DNA of 64,000 nt. It comes from Caulobacteraceae bacterium (GTDB lineage Bacteria; Pseudomonadota; Alphaproteobacteria; Caulobacterales; Caulobacteraceae). The stretch spans positions 887,241-951,240 of the forward strand of contig JAUJMO010000001.1 of NCBI GenBank assembly GCA_030446805.1, given 5' to 3'. Shown here one piece after another: positions 35,326 to 45,010 of the stretch. The translations under genes and the position numbers were made by a program. Below the pieces are notes generated by a model. It was given only the letters and a program-made list of their open reading frames with translations. It searched no databases and was not told the DNA's origin. Position 1 is the stretch's first letter. Each line of letters opens with the position of its first letter.

Positions 35326-38300
35326 CTGAGCCGCTCCAGCAAGGCCTGCACGAGAAAAGCGCGTTCCTCGGGCGTTTCGGATGGCTTGCGGTACAGCAGG
35401 CGGTCGCCTCTCCACTCCAGCGCTTCCTCCCCGGCCAGGGCGGAGGCGAACGCCTGCTCAGGCTCGAAGCCCGGCTCAAAGGTGAGCGCCACCGCCTGCG
35501 GGCCGGCGGCCACCCGAACCACCTTGAGCGCACGCGCAAGCGTGCGGGCGTAGGTCAGGGCCAGCAGATTGCGCACCGGCTCAGGCGGCGGGCCGAAACG
35601 GTCGGCGATCTCCTCGCCCAGGGCGTCGGCCTCGGCCGGGGTCAGCGCTCGGGCGGCCCGGGCGTAGAGGTTGAGGCGTATCTCAGCCTCCGGAACATAG
35701 TCCTCCGGAACCCGGCCCGTTGCGTCGATCTGGAACTCCGTGCTCCATTCAACGGCGGGCTCGCCCCGAGCGGTCTTCAGCGCGGCGGCCAGGATCTGTT
35801 GATACAGGCTGAGCCCGATCAGCTTCACATGACCGGCCTGTTCGTCGCCCAACAGGTCGCCGCCGCCGCGAAGGTCCAGATCCGCGGCGCTGATGGCCAT
35901 GCCCGCGCCCAACCGATCGAAGGCCTCCAAGGTGCCCAGACGCTTCGCCGTGGCCTCCGAAATTCCATCGCCCACGTTCGTCATCAGATAACACACAGCT
36001 TGCGCACGCCCGCGGCCCACGCGGCCGCGGAGCTGGTGGAGTTGAGCCAGGCCGAACAGGTCGGCCCGGCGCACGACCATGGTGTTGGCCCTGGGCACGT
36101 CCAATCCGCTTTCGATGATGCTGGTCGCCAAAAGCACGTCCCCGCGGCCCTCGGCGAAGTCGACCATGGTGGTGTCGACATCCTTGGCCGGCATCTTTCC
36201 GTGAGCGACCCGGAGGTCCAGGTCGGGCGCCAGGGCCCTCAGCTCGGCCGCAGTGGGTTCGATGTCTTCGATGCGGGGCACCACCACGAAGCTCTGCCCG
36301 CCGCGCCTTTTCTCGCGCAGCAGCGCGATGCGCACCGTGGCGGCGTCATAGGGCACGGAAAAGGTCCGGATGGGGCGACGCCGGGAGGGCGCGGTCAGGA
36401 TGGTGCTGAGGTCCTGCAGGCCCACCAGGGCGGTCTGCAAGGTGCGCGGGATGGGCGTGGCCGTGAGCGTCAGCACATGGACGCCCTGCCCCAGGGTGCG
36501 CAACTTCTGTTTGTGTCCCGCACCGAAGCGTTGCTCCTCGTCGATGATCAGGAGGCCGAGGTCGGCGAACTCGACGCTCTCAGCCACAAGGGCGTGGGTG
36601 CCCACCACCACGCGGATGCTCCCGTCCGTCAGTCCCGCCTTTACCGACTTCGCTTCCGCCGGGGTGACCAGGCGGGACAGGTGGGCGACCTCCACGCCCA
36701 GGTCGGCGAAGCGGCGGGTGAAGGTGTTCACATGCTGACGCGCCAGAACGGTGGTCGGCGCCAGCACAGCCACCTGTTTGCCGGACAGCGCGGCGGCGGC
36801 TGCGGCGCGCAGGGCCACCTCGGTTTTTCCGAAGCCCACATCGCCCACGACCAACCGGTCCATCGGCCGGCCTGACGCCAGATCGGACAGGACCTCCTCG
36901 ATCGCTCGGGCCTGATCAGGGGTCTCCGTGAACGGGAACCGCGCAGCGAACCGCTCGTAGGCGGCCGAGGGCGGCGCCAGCCTTGGCGCTTCCGTCCGTT
37001 CCCGCTCCGCGGCGAGCTCGACCAAGGCCTGGGCCGTCCCCTCGATCTCGGTCTGGATCTTGGCCCGCCGCTTCAGCCAGCCGTCGGTGTTGAGGTGGTC
37101 GAGGGTGACCGCCCCTTCCTCCGAGCCGTAACGCCACAAGCGCGCGGCCTCCTCCACAGGCGCCAACAGGGTGGCGGCCTTGGCGTATTCGACCCGAATG
37201 GTGTCGCGGGGCCCGGCCGACGTGTCCACAGCCTCCAGGCTGCGCAGCACGCCCACGCCGTGGTCGGCATGGACGACGATGTCGCCCAGGTGAAGCGCCT
37301 CGCCCTCGACCTGCCAGGGGGCCACCACCTGGGCGTCGGTGTCCGAGGTCTTGGCGCGGCTTCCCAGCAAGTCACGCGCGGTGACCACCGCCGTGTTCGC
37401 GGCCGTGTCGACGAAGCCCTCCTCCAGCTCCGCAGCCAAACTCAGCAGGGCGCCTGCCGGGGCCGCCAGCACCGCCGCCCAGTCCGCCGCCGGTTCGGGC
37501 GCGCGGCCCGCCCTCCGCGCGGCGCGACGGGTCAGAGTCCGCAGGTCGCCTTTCGCCGAAGCGGCCACCACGACGCGGCGACCGGCTTCCATCTGGGCCG
37601 CCACGAACTCGCCCATGGCCCGCTCCGGACCGGGTGCGGTGGCGAAGCTGGGCGTGGGCTCCATGCTGTTGGACGGCGCCAGGTTCAGCCGGCGTTTGCC
37701 GGTGAGCGCCGTCCACTCTGCGTCGTCAAGATACAGGCTCGTCGGCGGAAGCACCGAGCGCAGGGACGCCTCCGGATGGGTCGAGTCGCTCCGCTTCCGG
37801 TCGGCGTAGGCTTCGGCCACCTGCAGCAGAAAGGCGCGGCGACGCTCCTCCGCCTGCGGATCCTCCACGACCCTGGCCTTGGGCAAGATGCTGAACAGCG
37901 TTTCCAGTTTTGGATAGGCCTCGCCCAGCCAGTGCTCCGCCCCGGGGCCGCGATCCAGTTCGTCGCCCACCAGCTCGGACGCAGGATCGATCAGCAGCTC
38001 GTCCACCTCCTCCACCGTGCGCTGGGTCAAGGGGTCGTAGTTGCGGATGGCGTCGATGCGGCCCGCGGGCGCTTCCAAACGGTAGGGCGCTCCCCTCCCA
38101 GCCGGATAGATGTCGGCCACCTCACCCCGATTGGCGACCTCGCCCACTTCGTCGACCCGGTCGTCCTCGACATAGCCAAGCCTGCGGAGCTCGCGCATCA
38201 GCGGCTCACCTTTCACCGGCTCGCCCCGCCGCAGGCGAAGCGGAGAGGCCAGCACCTCGCGGGGCGGCGTCCGCTGAAGGGCGGCCTCGGGCGTGGTGAT

Positions 38301-38570
38301 CACCAAGCGAGGCTGGGCGCCCTTTTCCAGAAGCCGACGCAGGGCGGCCATCCGGCGGCCCATCGCCTCCCGCGAAGGCGAGGCGCGGTCGTAGGGCAGA
38401 CAATCCCAGGCGGGGAAGACGATCACCTCCAGCTGCGGCGCGAGACCGGCCAGGGCGCGGGCCAGCCCCTCGGCCCGTCGCTCGCTGGTGGTGACGTGGA
38501 TCAGGTCCGCTTGACCCACGAGCGCAAGCAGCTGGACGGCCGTGGCGCCGACCGGAACGCGTAAAGGCAT
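35322..38570 (-). CDS. mfd: Mfd-like transcription-repair coupling factor
   Basis: 1082 residues. It should move stalled RNA polymerase and recruit UvrA. UvrB-like N-terminal part: VIFPAWDCLPYDR. RNAP-interacting CarD-like domain near residue 430 (VVHADHGVGVLRSLE). Helicase: GDVGFGKTEVALRAA (about 575), DEEQRFG (about 677), TATPIPRTLQ, SIIESGLDVPRANTMVV, QLRGRVGRG. The C-terminal TRCF domain is present. It is shorter than typical Mfd (about 1150), and the RNAP-binding part is divergent (YAKAATLLAPVEEAARLWRYG rather than the YxxxDKLYLPV pattern). It may be a paralogue with a second Mfd elsewhere in the genome. Confidence 0.85.
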   Translation of the reverse strand: MPLRVPVGATAVQLLALVGQADLIHVTTSERRAEGLARALAGLAPQLEVIVFPAWDCLPYDRASPSREAMGRRMAALRRLLEKGAQPRLVITTPEAALQRTPPREVLASPLRLRRGEPVKGEPLMRELRRLGYVEDDRVDEVGEVANRGEVADIYPAGRGAPYRLEAPAGRIDAIRNYDPLTQRTVEEVDELLIDPASELVGDELDRGPGAEHWLGEAYPKLETLFSILPKARVVEDPQAEERRRAFLLQVAEAYADRKRSDSTHPEASLRSVLPPTSLYLDDAEWTALTGKRRLNLAPSNSMEPTPSFATAPGPERAMGEFVAAQMEAGRRVVVAASAKGDLRTLTRRAARRAGRAPEPAADWAAVLAAPAGALLSLAAELEEGFVDTAANTAVVTARDLLGSRAKTSDTDAQVVAPWQVEGEALHLGDIVVHADHGVGVLRSLEAVDTSAGPRDTIRVEYAKAATLLAPVEEAARLWRYGSEEGAVTLDHLNTDGWLKRRAKIQTEIEGTAQALVELAAERERTEAPRLAPPSAAYERFAARFPFTETPDQARAIEEVLSDLASGRPMDRLVVGDVGFGKTEVALRAAAAAALSGKQVAVLAPTTVLARQHVNTFTRRFADLGVEVAHLSRLVTPAEAKSVKAGLTDGSIRVVVGTHALVAESVEFADLGLLIIDEEQRFGAGHKQKLRTLGQGVHVLTLTATPIPRTLQTALVGLQDLSTILTAPSRRRPIRTFSVPYDAATVRIALLREKRRGGQSFVVVPRIEDIEPTAAELRALAPDLDLRVAHGKMPAKDVDTTMVDFAEGRGDVLLATSIIESGLDVPRANTMVVRRADLFGLAQLHQLRGRVGRGRAQAVCYLMTNVGDGISEATAKRLGTLEAFDRLGAGMAISAADLDLRGGGDLLGDEQAGHVKLIGLSLYQQILAAALKTARGEPAVEWSTEFQIDATGRVPEDYVPEAEIRLNLYARAARALTPAEADALGEEIADRFGPPPEPVRNLLALTYARTLARALKVVRVAAGPQAVALTFEPGFEPEQAFASALAGEEALEWRGDRLLYRKPSETPEERAFLVQALLERLS

Positions 38571-38689
38571 GAGCCGCCCGATGATCGAGTGAGGGGGGGT
38601 TCAGCGGCGGACGCCGCGGGTCGGGGAAGCGCCGGGCGGCCTGGGAGGTTCCCGTGGAGGCCCCGGCCCCGGCGTGCTAGCTGCGGCCC

Positions 38690-39148
38690 ATGATGATGCG
38701 CAACGGATTTGGGGCCCTGGCGCTGCTGGCTCTGGCGGCATGCGGGGGCGAGACCGGCGGGGCGACGGACCCTGAGCTGGCTGACGTCCAGGCCTTGGCG
38801 GCGCTTCCCGCGCCCTACAACACGGCGGACCCGCTGAACGGGCGACGCGTGTTCAACCAGTGCCGCTCCTGCCACACGATCGAGGCGGGCGCTCCCAACC
38901 TGGTCGGACCCAATCTGCACGGCCTCTTCGAGCGACGGATCGGCACCCTGCCGGGCTACACCTATTCCGAAGCGGCGCGGACCGCCGGCTGGGCCTGGGA
39001 CGCCGTCCAGCTCGACCGCTGGCTGAGCGACCCCCGCGACTTCCTGCCCGGGACCAAGATGGCCTTTCCGGGGGTGAAGGACCCGACCGATCGGCGCGAC
39101 GTGATCGCCTATCTGCTCATTGAAAGCCGCAAACCCGCGGAAGAGTAA
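38690..39148 (+). CDS. Class I cytochrome c, membrane-anchored lipoprotein type
   Basis: 152 residues. The signal has a lipobox (LLALAACG). One heme-binding motif CRSCH (residues 62-66), followed by the GPNLHGLFERRIGTLPGYTYS segment and the Met ligand in TKMAFPG, as in the cytochrome c2/cytochrome c-552 family. It carries electrons in the periplasm. Three consecutive ATGs lie at 38690-38698, and no clear ribosome site separates them. Neighbours do not tell its partner. Confidence 0.9.
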   Translation: MMMRNGFGALALLALAACGGETGGATDPELADVQALAALPAPYNTADPLNGRRVFNQCRSCHTIEAGAPNLVGPNLHGLFERRIGTLPGYTYSEAARTAGWAWDAVQLDRWLSDPRDFLPGTKMAFPGVKDPTDRRDVIAYLLIESRKPAEE

Positions 39149-39304
39149 CAACGGCCCGCGCATTCAGAACCTCCGCCCGCGGCCGAGTGATGGCGCTTGG
39201 CATGGTCGAGACACCTTGGCGCGGAATCCGGCGCTACACCCCGCCTTAACCGCGCTGACCGCACAGTCCGGGCTGATCCGCCGCCTCCGCGAGCCCGCGC
39301 CCGC

Positions 39305-42196
39305 TTGTCCCGTTTCGCCCACAGCCTGATGTTGACGGCCGCCGCGCTCGCCGCGGCGCCCACGCCCGTGGGCGCGGAAGGGGCGGCGCAAGGGCCCGCT
39401 CCCAACGCTTCAGGAGCAGCGAACGGTTCGGTTCGCATCTTCCCGCCCAAGGTCGCGGCGGGGCCTGCCGCCCGCCCGGCGCTGGACGTGCGTGTGGCGA
39501 CCACTCGCGACTTCACCCGTTTGGAGTTCCATTGGCTCCGGCCGACGCCCATGGGGGCCCGGCTGGACGGGCGGCAGTTGATCCTGAGCTTCCCGCGCCT
39601 GGCGGAGCCGGACCTCACGCGCCTGCGCATAAATCCGCCGCCCCGCGTCGAAACGGCGGAGCTCCGCCGCAGCCCGCGAGGGATGGAGCTGGCCGTCACC
39701 CTGGCCGAAGGCGTGGAGGTCCGCTCGGGCGCCGCCGACGGCGTGGCCTATGTCAATCTGTTCGACGCCAAGCCGCCGTCCCAGGGTTCCTCCGCTCAGA
39801 CCGGGGCCGTGCCTGCGGGAGGCGTGGTTCAGGTCGGCCTGAGCAGCAAGGGGCCGGCGACCGCGCTCGCCTTTCCGTTCGCCGGCCCCGTGGGCGCCGC
39901 GGTTTTCCGCCGGGGCGACGCGGTCTGGATCGTGTTCGACGCCGAAGCGGCCCTGGACGTCTCCAAGCTGGGGCGCTTTCGCCCGACGCCCGTGCGCGGG
40001 CCGGGTTACACGGCGGTCCGGCTCTCCGTCGCGGCGGACCTCGGCGCCGTGGTCGCCGCCGATGGCGGCGTCTGGACCGTCACCCTCCAGCCCGAAGCTC
40101 CGCGCCCGCCGGGGGTGCCGATCCTGGGCGAGCGGGACGCGGGTCCGCTCGCGCTCAGCGCCATGATGGCCGGCGCCACAGCCGTGCGCTGGATCTCTGA
40201 TCCAGTGGTGGGTGACCGAATCGGCGCCGTGACCGCTCTGGCGCCGGCCAAGGGCGTCCCGGTTCGCCGTGAATTCGTTGAGCTGGCGCTGCTTTCCTCC
40301 GCCCACGGCATGGCCGTGGAGCCGCGCACCGACGACCTCGCCCTGGAGGCCGCACCCGACGTGGTCCGGATCGGCCGTCCGCGCGGCCTCGCGCTCTCCG
40401 GCGGAGAGGTCCGGACCGCAGCCCCGATTGAGCTGCCCCAGCCCGCTTCCATGCCCGCCGTGATCGATTACGCCTGGGGCAAGCTGGGCGAAGACGGCTA
40501 TCTGCCCCGTTATGACGCCTTGCTGCGCGCGGCGGCCGCGGAGGCGAGCGGCAACGCATCCGTCGCCGCGCGGCTGGGCCTGGCCCGCTTTCTGATCGGC
40601 AGCGAACTCACGCACGAGGGGCTGGGCGTGCTGGAGGCGCTGCGGCGCCAGCAGCCGGCCGTCATGAACGACCCGGATTTCCGGGGCCTGCGCGGGGCTG
40701 GGCGCGCCTCGATCGGCCGGACCAAGGAGGCTGGGGCCGACTTCATGTCGCCTGTTTTGGCCCAGGACGCCTCCAGCGCGCTCTGGCGCGGCCTGCTGGC
40801 CGCCAAGGAGGGCGATCACGCTCGGGCGGTGGGCCAGCTGAACGAGGGCGCGCCCGCCCTGAACCTGTTTCCGACCAAGCTGCGTGCGCGCTTCATCCGG
40901 GCGCAGGCGGAGTCGGCCCTGGCCATGGGCGACGCAGCGGGCGCGGCGACGGCCCTGACCAAGGCCGTCGACATCACCGGCCCCGAAGGGCTGGCCTTGG
41001 CGCTCACCCGCGGCAAGCTGCTGGAGCTCAGCCGGGACAACGCCAACGCACTCAAGATCTACCAAGCGGTGGCCAACGCCGGCCAAGGCGCCGTGGCGGC
41101 CGAGGCGGAGCTCCGCCTGACGAAGCTCAGGAACGCGACCGGCGCGCTGGACGCGGCCGGAGCGGCGCAGGCCTATAATGCGCTCCGTTGGAAGTGGCGT
41201 GGCGACGACGTCGAGCTGGAGGTGCTCCGTACTCTGGGCGACCTTTATCTCCGGGCAGGTCGCAATCGGGAGGCGCTCACGGTTCTGCACGCTGCGACGC
41301 CCCGCCTGCCCGGCTCGCCCACCGGCGTGGCCATCCAGAACGAGATGGCCGCCGTGTTCCGCCGACTGTTCCTGGACGGCGAAGCTGACGGAATGGAGCC
41401 CATCCAGGCGCTGGCCCTGTTCTCCGACTTCCGCGACCTTACGCCGGTGGGAGCCGATGGCGACGCCATGACCCGTCGCATGGCGCAGCGGCTGGTCGCG
41501 GTGGACCTCCTGCCCCAGGCGGCCGAGCTTTTGCAGCACCAGGCGATGGAGCGGCTGGACGGCGTGGCCCGGGCCCAGGTCGCCACCGACCTGGCGCTTA
41601 TTCATCTCATGGACCGCAACCCCGAAGCCGCCCTGGGCGCCATCGCTCAGTCGCGCACCACCGTGCTGCCCACGGCGCTGAATCTGGAGCGCCGGATGGT
41701 CCAGGCGCGCGCGCTCCTGGCGCTGGGCCGGCTGGACCACGCCATGGAGATCCTGGGCGACGACCGTTCGAACGACGCTCAGGCGGTTCGGGCCGAAATC
41801 CACTGGAGCCAAGGCGCCTGGCCGCTCGCCGGCGCAGCCCTGGAGCGATCCCTGGCCGGCGGTCCGTCGACGGGTCTTTCGGCCGGCCAGGAGTCTCGCC
41901 TTCTCAAGGCCGCGGTGGCCTACAGTCTGGCTGGGGACGATGCGGGGCTGAATCGGCTGCGCGCGCGCTTCGGCGGCGCGGTGGCTTCGGCCCGCAATCC
42001 CGACGCGCTCCGCATCGCCCTGGCGGGTCTCGGCGAGGACGGGGCCAACGCCGCCGATCTCACCCGCGTGGTGTCCGAAGCCGACGCCTTCGCCGGCTGG
42101 GTGGGTGAAGCCAAACGCCGCTTCCGCGCCCGCCCGGTCACAGCCGCCGCCCCGCCCAAGCAGGCCGCGGCCCCCGCGCCCCCCAACCAAGGCTAG
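39305..42196 (+). CDS. Large exported TPR-repeat protein
   Basis: About 963 residues with a TTG start at 39305 (MSRFAHSLMLTAAALAAAPTPVGA, a signal peptide); ATG 39329 or a start further left are possible. The N-terminal 300 residues are beta-rich (repeats of RLEFHWLRP, AVRLSVAADLGAVV). From about residue 400 on it is helical with TPR-like units (ALRAAAAEASGNASVAARLGLARFLIG; LRTLGDLYLRAGRNREALTVLHAA). Probably a periplasmic scaffold. Its end overlaps the fliP stop by 4 bases (convergent), and it lies at the edge of the flagellar region, which hints at motility or envelope assembly. I know no name. Confidence 0.75.
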   Translation: MSRFAHSLMLTAAALAAAPTPVGAEGAAQGPAPNASGAANGSVRIFPPKVAAGPAARPALDVRVATTRDFTRLEFHWLRPTPMGARLDGRQLILSFPRLAEPDLTRLRINPPPRVETAELRRSPRGMELAVTLAEGVEVRSGAADGVAYVNLFDAKPPSQGSSAQTGAVPAGGVVQVGLSSKGPATALAFPFAGPVGAAVFRRGDAVWIVFDAEAALDVSKLGRFRPTPVRGPGYTAVRLSVAADLGAVVAADGGVWTVTLQPEAPRPPGVPILGERDAGPLALSAMMAGATAVRWISDPVVGDRIGAVTALAPAKGVPVRREFVELALLSSAHGMAVEPRTDDLALEAAPDVVRIGRPRGLALSGGEVRTAAPIELPQPASMPAVIDYAWGKLGEDGYLPRYDALLRAAAAEASGNASVAARLGLARFLIGSELTHEGLGVLEALRRQQPAVMNDPDFRGLRGAGRASIGRTKEAGADFMSPVLAQDASSALWRGLLAAKEGDHARAVGQLNEGAPALNLFPTKLRARFIRAQAESALAMGDAAGAATALTKAVDITGPEGLALALTRGKLLELSRDNANALKIYQAVANAGQGAVAAEAELRLTKLRNATGALDAAGAAQAYNALRWKWRGDDVELEVLRTLGDLYLRAGRNREALTVLHAATPRLPGSPTGVAIQNEMAAVFRRLFLDGEADGMEPIQALALFSDFRDLTPVGADGDAMTRRMAQRLVAVDLLPQAAELLQHQAMERLDGVARAQVATDLALIHLMDRNPEAALGAIAQSRTTVLPTALNLERRMVQARALLALGRLDHAMEILGDDRSNDAQAVRAEIHWSQGAWPLAGAALERSLAGGPSTGLSAGQESRLLKAAVAYSLAGDDAGLNRLRARFGGAVASARNPDALRIALAGLGEDGANAADLTRVVSEADAFAGWVGEAKRRFRARPVTAAAPPKQAAAPAPPNQG

Positions 42197-42945
42197 GCGG
42201 CCGGCGGACCCCGCTGGAAGCTTTCGACCAAGCTGCCGGCCACAAGCCGCCAACCGTCCACCAGCACGAAAAAGATGAGCTTGAAGGGCAGGCTGACCAC
42301 CACCGGCGGCAGCATCATCATTCCCATGCTCATCAGCACGCTGGCCACGACCAGATCGATCACCAGGAAGGGCACGAACAGGAGGAAACCGATCTCAAAC
42401 GCGCGCTTGAGCTCGGAAATCATAAAGGCTGGCGTCACCACCTGCAGCGGCAGGTCCTGACGACTGGCCACGCGCGGCGTCCTGGACAGGCGTGCGAACA
42501 GCGCCAAGTCGTCCTGATCCACCTGGCTCAGCATGAAGCTCTTCACCGGCGCGGACGCCTCCCCGAAGGCCTGCGGCAGCTCCATCTGTTGGTCCAGCAG
42601 GGGCCGGATGCCATTCTGGTAGGCGGCTTGATAGGTCGGGGCCATGACGATGGCCGACAGGAACAAGGCCAGGCTCACGATCACCGCATTGGGCGGACTC
42701 TGTTGCAGCCCCAACGCCGTGCGCAACAGCGAGAGCACCACCACGATCCGTACGAAGGACGTCGTCATGATCACGATCGACGGAGCCAGCGAGAGCACGG
42801 TGAGGAGACCCACCAACTGGACGACCCGCTCCGTCAGTCCCGCCCCGGTGCCCAGGTCGATGTTCAGCGCCTGCGCCGAGGCGGCGCCCGGCAGGAGCAC
42901 CATGGCCGCCAGCAGCCCGGCCGTGGCGAGCGGCGCGAGCTTCAT
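42193..42945 (-). CDS. fliP: Flagellar export-gate protein FliP
   Basis: 250 residues with a cleavable signal (LLAAMVLLPGAASAQ) and four transmembrane helices. SIVIMTTSFVRIVVVLSLLRTALGLQQSPPNAVIVSLALFL and FMISELKRAFEIGFLLFVPFLVIDLVVASVLMSMGMMMLPP are the strongest family signatures. It forms the core of the flagellar type III export gate with FliQ and FliR, which are not in the window. Its start overlaps fliO by 4 bases. Confidence 0.96.
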   Translation of the reverse strand: MKLAPLATAGLLAAMVLLPGAASAQALNIDLGTGAGLTERVVQLVGLLTVLSLAPSIVIMTTSFVRIVVVLSLLRTALGLQQSPPNAVIVSLALFLSAIVMAPTYQAAYQNGIRPLLDQQMELPQAFGEASAPVKSFMLSQVDQDDLALFARLSRTPRVASRQDLPLQVVTPAFMISELKRAFEIGFLLFVPFLVIDLVVASVLMSMGMMMLPPVVVSLPFKLIFFVLVDGWRLVAGSLVESFQRGPPAA

Positions 42946-43220
42946 CGGCCCGTCTCCTCGGGCGCGGCGCCCTCGGCCAGCACCCTCCCCTCGCCCAACA
43001 GCAGCAAGCGTTCCTGGTCGTCGAACCGGACCAGCACCAGGCGCCGCGCGGGATCGAGCATGAGCGTCTCGACGACGGACAGGCGGCGGTCCGCCTTGGG
43101 CTTGGCGGTGCGGAACAGGTTGCTCGGGCCGTAGCGGCGGGCCAAGACACCAGCCAGCCCGATCAGCCCCAATGTGAGCGCCAGCGCGGCGATCCCGCGG
43201 GCGACGTCGGCGAAGTCCAT
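42942..43220 (-). CDS. fliO: Flagellar biosynthesis protein FliO
   Basis: 92 residues. One transmembrane helix (ALALTLGLIGLAGVLARRYG) and a cytoplasmic domain with RRLSVVETLMLDPARRLVLVRFDDQERLLLLGEG, typical of FliO. It helps assemble FliP. GGAG lies upstream of the ATG. Operon with fliP. Confidence 0.88.
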   Translation of the reverse strand: MDFADVARGIAALALTLGLIGLAGVLARRYGPSNLFRTAKPKADRRLSVVETLMLDPARRLVLVRFDDQERLLLLGEGRVLAEGAAPEETGR

Positions 43221-43278
43221 TCCGGCGCTCCAAAGGCCGCGTTCGGCGGCCTGGCCCCCAGCCTCTGGGCCGACATGG

Positions 43279-43293
43279 TAAACGGGGCGTTAA
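43279..43293 (-). promoter_or_regulatory. CtrA-like box upstream of fliOP
   Basis: Minus strand TTAA-N7-TTTA, 7 of 8 to the CtrA consensus TTAA-N7-TTAA, about 60 bases from the fliO start. In Caulobacter early flagellar genes are CtrA-controlled; pattern match only. Confidence 0.35.
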
Positions 43294-43307
43294 CCACGAC
43301 GCGCGCT

Positions 43308-43326
43308 CCCGGCATTTTCTGCCGGG
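43308..43326. promoter_or_regulatory. FlbD-like inverted repeat between fliO and flgB
   Basis: CCCGGCA-TTTTC-TGCCGGG, a perfect 7-bp inverted repeat. The same element with small changes occurs upstream of fliL, flgI and the flagellin, so it is probably the ftr site bound by FlbD. Confidence 0.55.
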
Positions 43327-43368
43327 CGGGCAAGGACTCGTTAAGGTCGTGGGCTCACCCTACAGCCC

Positions 43369-43794
43369 ATGATCGCCGACGATCTTCCCCTGTTCACCCT
43401 GCTCAAGGGCCGGCTCGGCCACTTGAACCAGCGGCAGCGCCTGATCGGCCAGAACGTCGCCAACGCCGACACCCCCGGCTACGCGGCGCGCGACCTCAAG
43501 GGCTTCACCTTCGCCGATGCGCTCAGGGCCAAGGGCGGGAGCGATGGCGTGACCACCGCGCGCACGGACGCCGCCCACCTGCAGGGCGCCGCTCCAAAGG
43601 CCAACGGCCCGCACTCGGTGTGGTCGTCCAAGCTCACCCCGGACAGCGAGACCACGCTCGACGGCAACTCCGTCGTGCTGGAGGAGCAGATGATCAAGAT
43701 GGCCGAATCGCGCGCCGACTACGACGCGGCCGTCAGCTTCTACCAGAAGTCCATGAACCTCATCCGCATGGCCGCGCGCCGGCCAGGAGGCTGA
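43369..43794 (+). CDS. flgB: Flagellar basal-body rod protein FlgB
   Basis: 141 residues. The N-terminal rod motif is RQRLIGQNVANADTPGYAARDLKGF, and the helical C-terminal end is ADYDAAVSFYQKSMNLIRMA. It is part of the proximal rod. First gene of flgB-flgC-fliE. Confidence 0.96.
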   Translation: MIADDLPLFTLLKGRLGHLNQRQRLIGQNVANADTPGYAARDLKGFTFADALRAKGGSDGVTTARTDAAHLQGAAPKANGPHSVWSSKLTPDSETTLDGNSVVLEEQMIKMAESRADYDAAVSFYQKSMNLIRMAARRPGG

Positions 43795-43799
43795 TCACC

Positions 43800-44231
43800 A
43801 TGCGTATCGGCAAGGCCCCTCCCCCGCACAACAGCACCATGGCCGTGGCCTCGTCCGCCCTGAAGGCCAACCAGGCCCGCATGCGCGTGATCGCCGAGAA
43901 CCTGGCCAACGCCAACTCGACCTCGCGCGTCGCCGGCGGCGATCCCTATCGCCGCCAAGTCCCCGTGCTGGAGCCGGACGGCAAGGTCGCGCCAGGCGCT
44001 GACGGGGTGAGGGTGGCGGCCGTGCGCGCCGACATGCGCGATTTCCGCATGGTTCATGATCCCGGCCACCCGGCCGCGGATGCACAGGGCTATGTCAAGA
44101 TGCCCAATGTGGACAGCCTGGTGGAGGCCTTGGACATGCGCGAAGCCCAGCGCGCCTATGAAGCCAACCTCAATGTCATCGAGACCGCGCGCGCCATGGA
44201 TAGCCGCACGCTCGACCTGCTTCGCAAGTAA
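43800..44231 (+). CDS. flgC: Flagellar basal-body rod protein FlgC
   Basis: 143 residues from ATG 43800 (GGAGG upstream). ALKANQARMRVIAENLANANST near the N-terminus and the terminal YVKMPNVDSLVEALDMREAQRAYEANLNVIETARAM are classic FlgC. It lies 5 bases after flgB. Confidence 0.96.
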   Translation: MRIGKAPPPHNSTMAVASSALKANQARMRVIAENLANANSTSRVAGGDPYRRQVPVLEPDGKVAPGADGVRVAAVRADMRDFRMVHDPGHPAADAQGYVKMPNVDSLVEALDMREAQRAYEANLNVIETARAMDSRTLDLLRK

Positions 44232-44242
44232 GGACCTGAGCC

Positions 44243-44563
44243 ATGATCACCGCACTTTCCGCAGCAAAGGCCTACGGTTCCGCCCAGAACCTCGCCAAGA
44301 TCGGCGGCGGCGGCGGCGTGGCGAGCGGCCCGGAGGCCTTGGGCGGCTCCGCCTTCTCCGACATGCTCAAGGGCGTGATTGAACAGACCACCCAAAGCTC
44401 CCGCGCCGCGGAAACCCAGATGGCCGCCCAGGTCCAGGGCAAGGCCGAGCTGATCGATGTGGTCACCGCCGTCTCCGCGGCCGAAGCCAGCCTTGAAACC
44501 GTGATGGCCGTCCGCGATCAGGTGATCGCCGCCTATCAAGAGATCATGCGCATGCCGATCTAA
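44243..44563 (+). CDS. fliE: Flagellar MS-ring/rod adaptor FliE
   Basis: 106 residues. The C-terminal [38 protein letters not shown] is the conserved FliE part. It joins the rod to the MS ring. Last gene of the operon. Confidence 0.94.
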   Translation: MITALSAAKAYGSAQNLAKIGGGGGVASGPEALGGSAFSDMLKGVIEQTTQSSRAAETQMAAQVQGKAELIDVVTAVSAAEASLETVMAVRDQVIAAYQEIMRMPI

Positions 44564-44587
44564 CGGCGGCGCGCTCGGCCCGCCTGG

Positions 44588-45010
44588 TCAGACCAGGGTT
44601 GCGTCCAGGGTGATCTCGGCGTTCAGCACCTTGGATACAGGGCAGATCTTCTCCGCCTGCTGCGCCAGTTGGTCGAATTCGGCCTGGTCGATTCCGGGAA
44701 CCTGCGCCCGCAAGGTTAGGGCCGACCGGCTGATCCGGAAGCCCTGGCCCTCCGGCTCCAGGCTGACGGCCGCCGTGGCGTTCAACTCCGTGGGGGTGAA
44801 GCCCGCCGCCTGGATCAGAAAGGCCAGCTGCATGGCGAAGCAGCCCGCGTGCGCGGCGGCGATCAGCTCCTCCGGATTGGTCCCCGGCTGATCTTCGAAG
44901 CGGGTCCGAAAAGAGTAGGGCGTCGAAGACAGCACGCCGGAAGGCGAGGTCAGATCCCCCGAGCCCTCCTTGCCGGTGCCGCGCCAGACAGCATTCGCCT
45001 TGCGGATCAT
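44588..45010 (-). CDS. OsmC-family peroxiredoxin
   Basis: 140 residues. Two redox cysteines: HAGCFAMQ (about 56) and EKICPVSKVLN (about 122). The N-terminus MIRKANAVWRGTGKEGSGDLTSPSG fits the OsmC subgroup. It reduces organic hydroperoxides in the cytoplasm. An unrelated insertion among flagellar genes; convergent with fliE. Confidence 0.92.
   Translation of the reverse strand: MIRKANAVWRGTGKEGSGDLTSPSGVLSSTPYSFRTRFEDQPGTNPEELIAAAHAGCFAMQLAFLIQAAGFTPTELNATAAVSLEPEGQGFRISRSALTLRAQVPGIDQAEFDQLAQQAEKICPVSKVLNAEITLDATLV

Noticed and set aside
37095-38564. Long + strand frame opposite the Mfd-like gene
   Set aside because: Antisense shadow without any recognisable domain.
39410-42253. 947-codon minus-strand frame opposite the TPR gene
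   Set aside because: Antisense shadow; the + strand frame has a signal peptide and TPR-like repeats.
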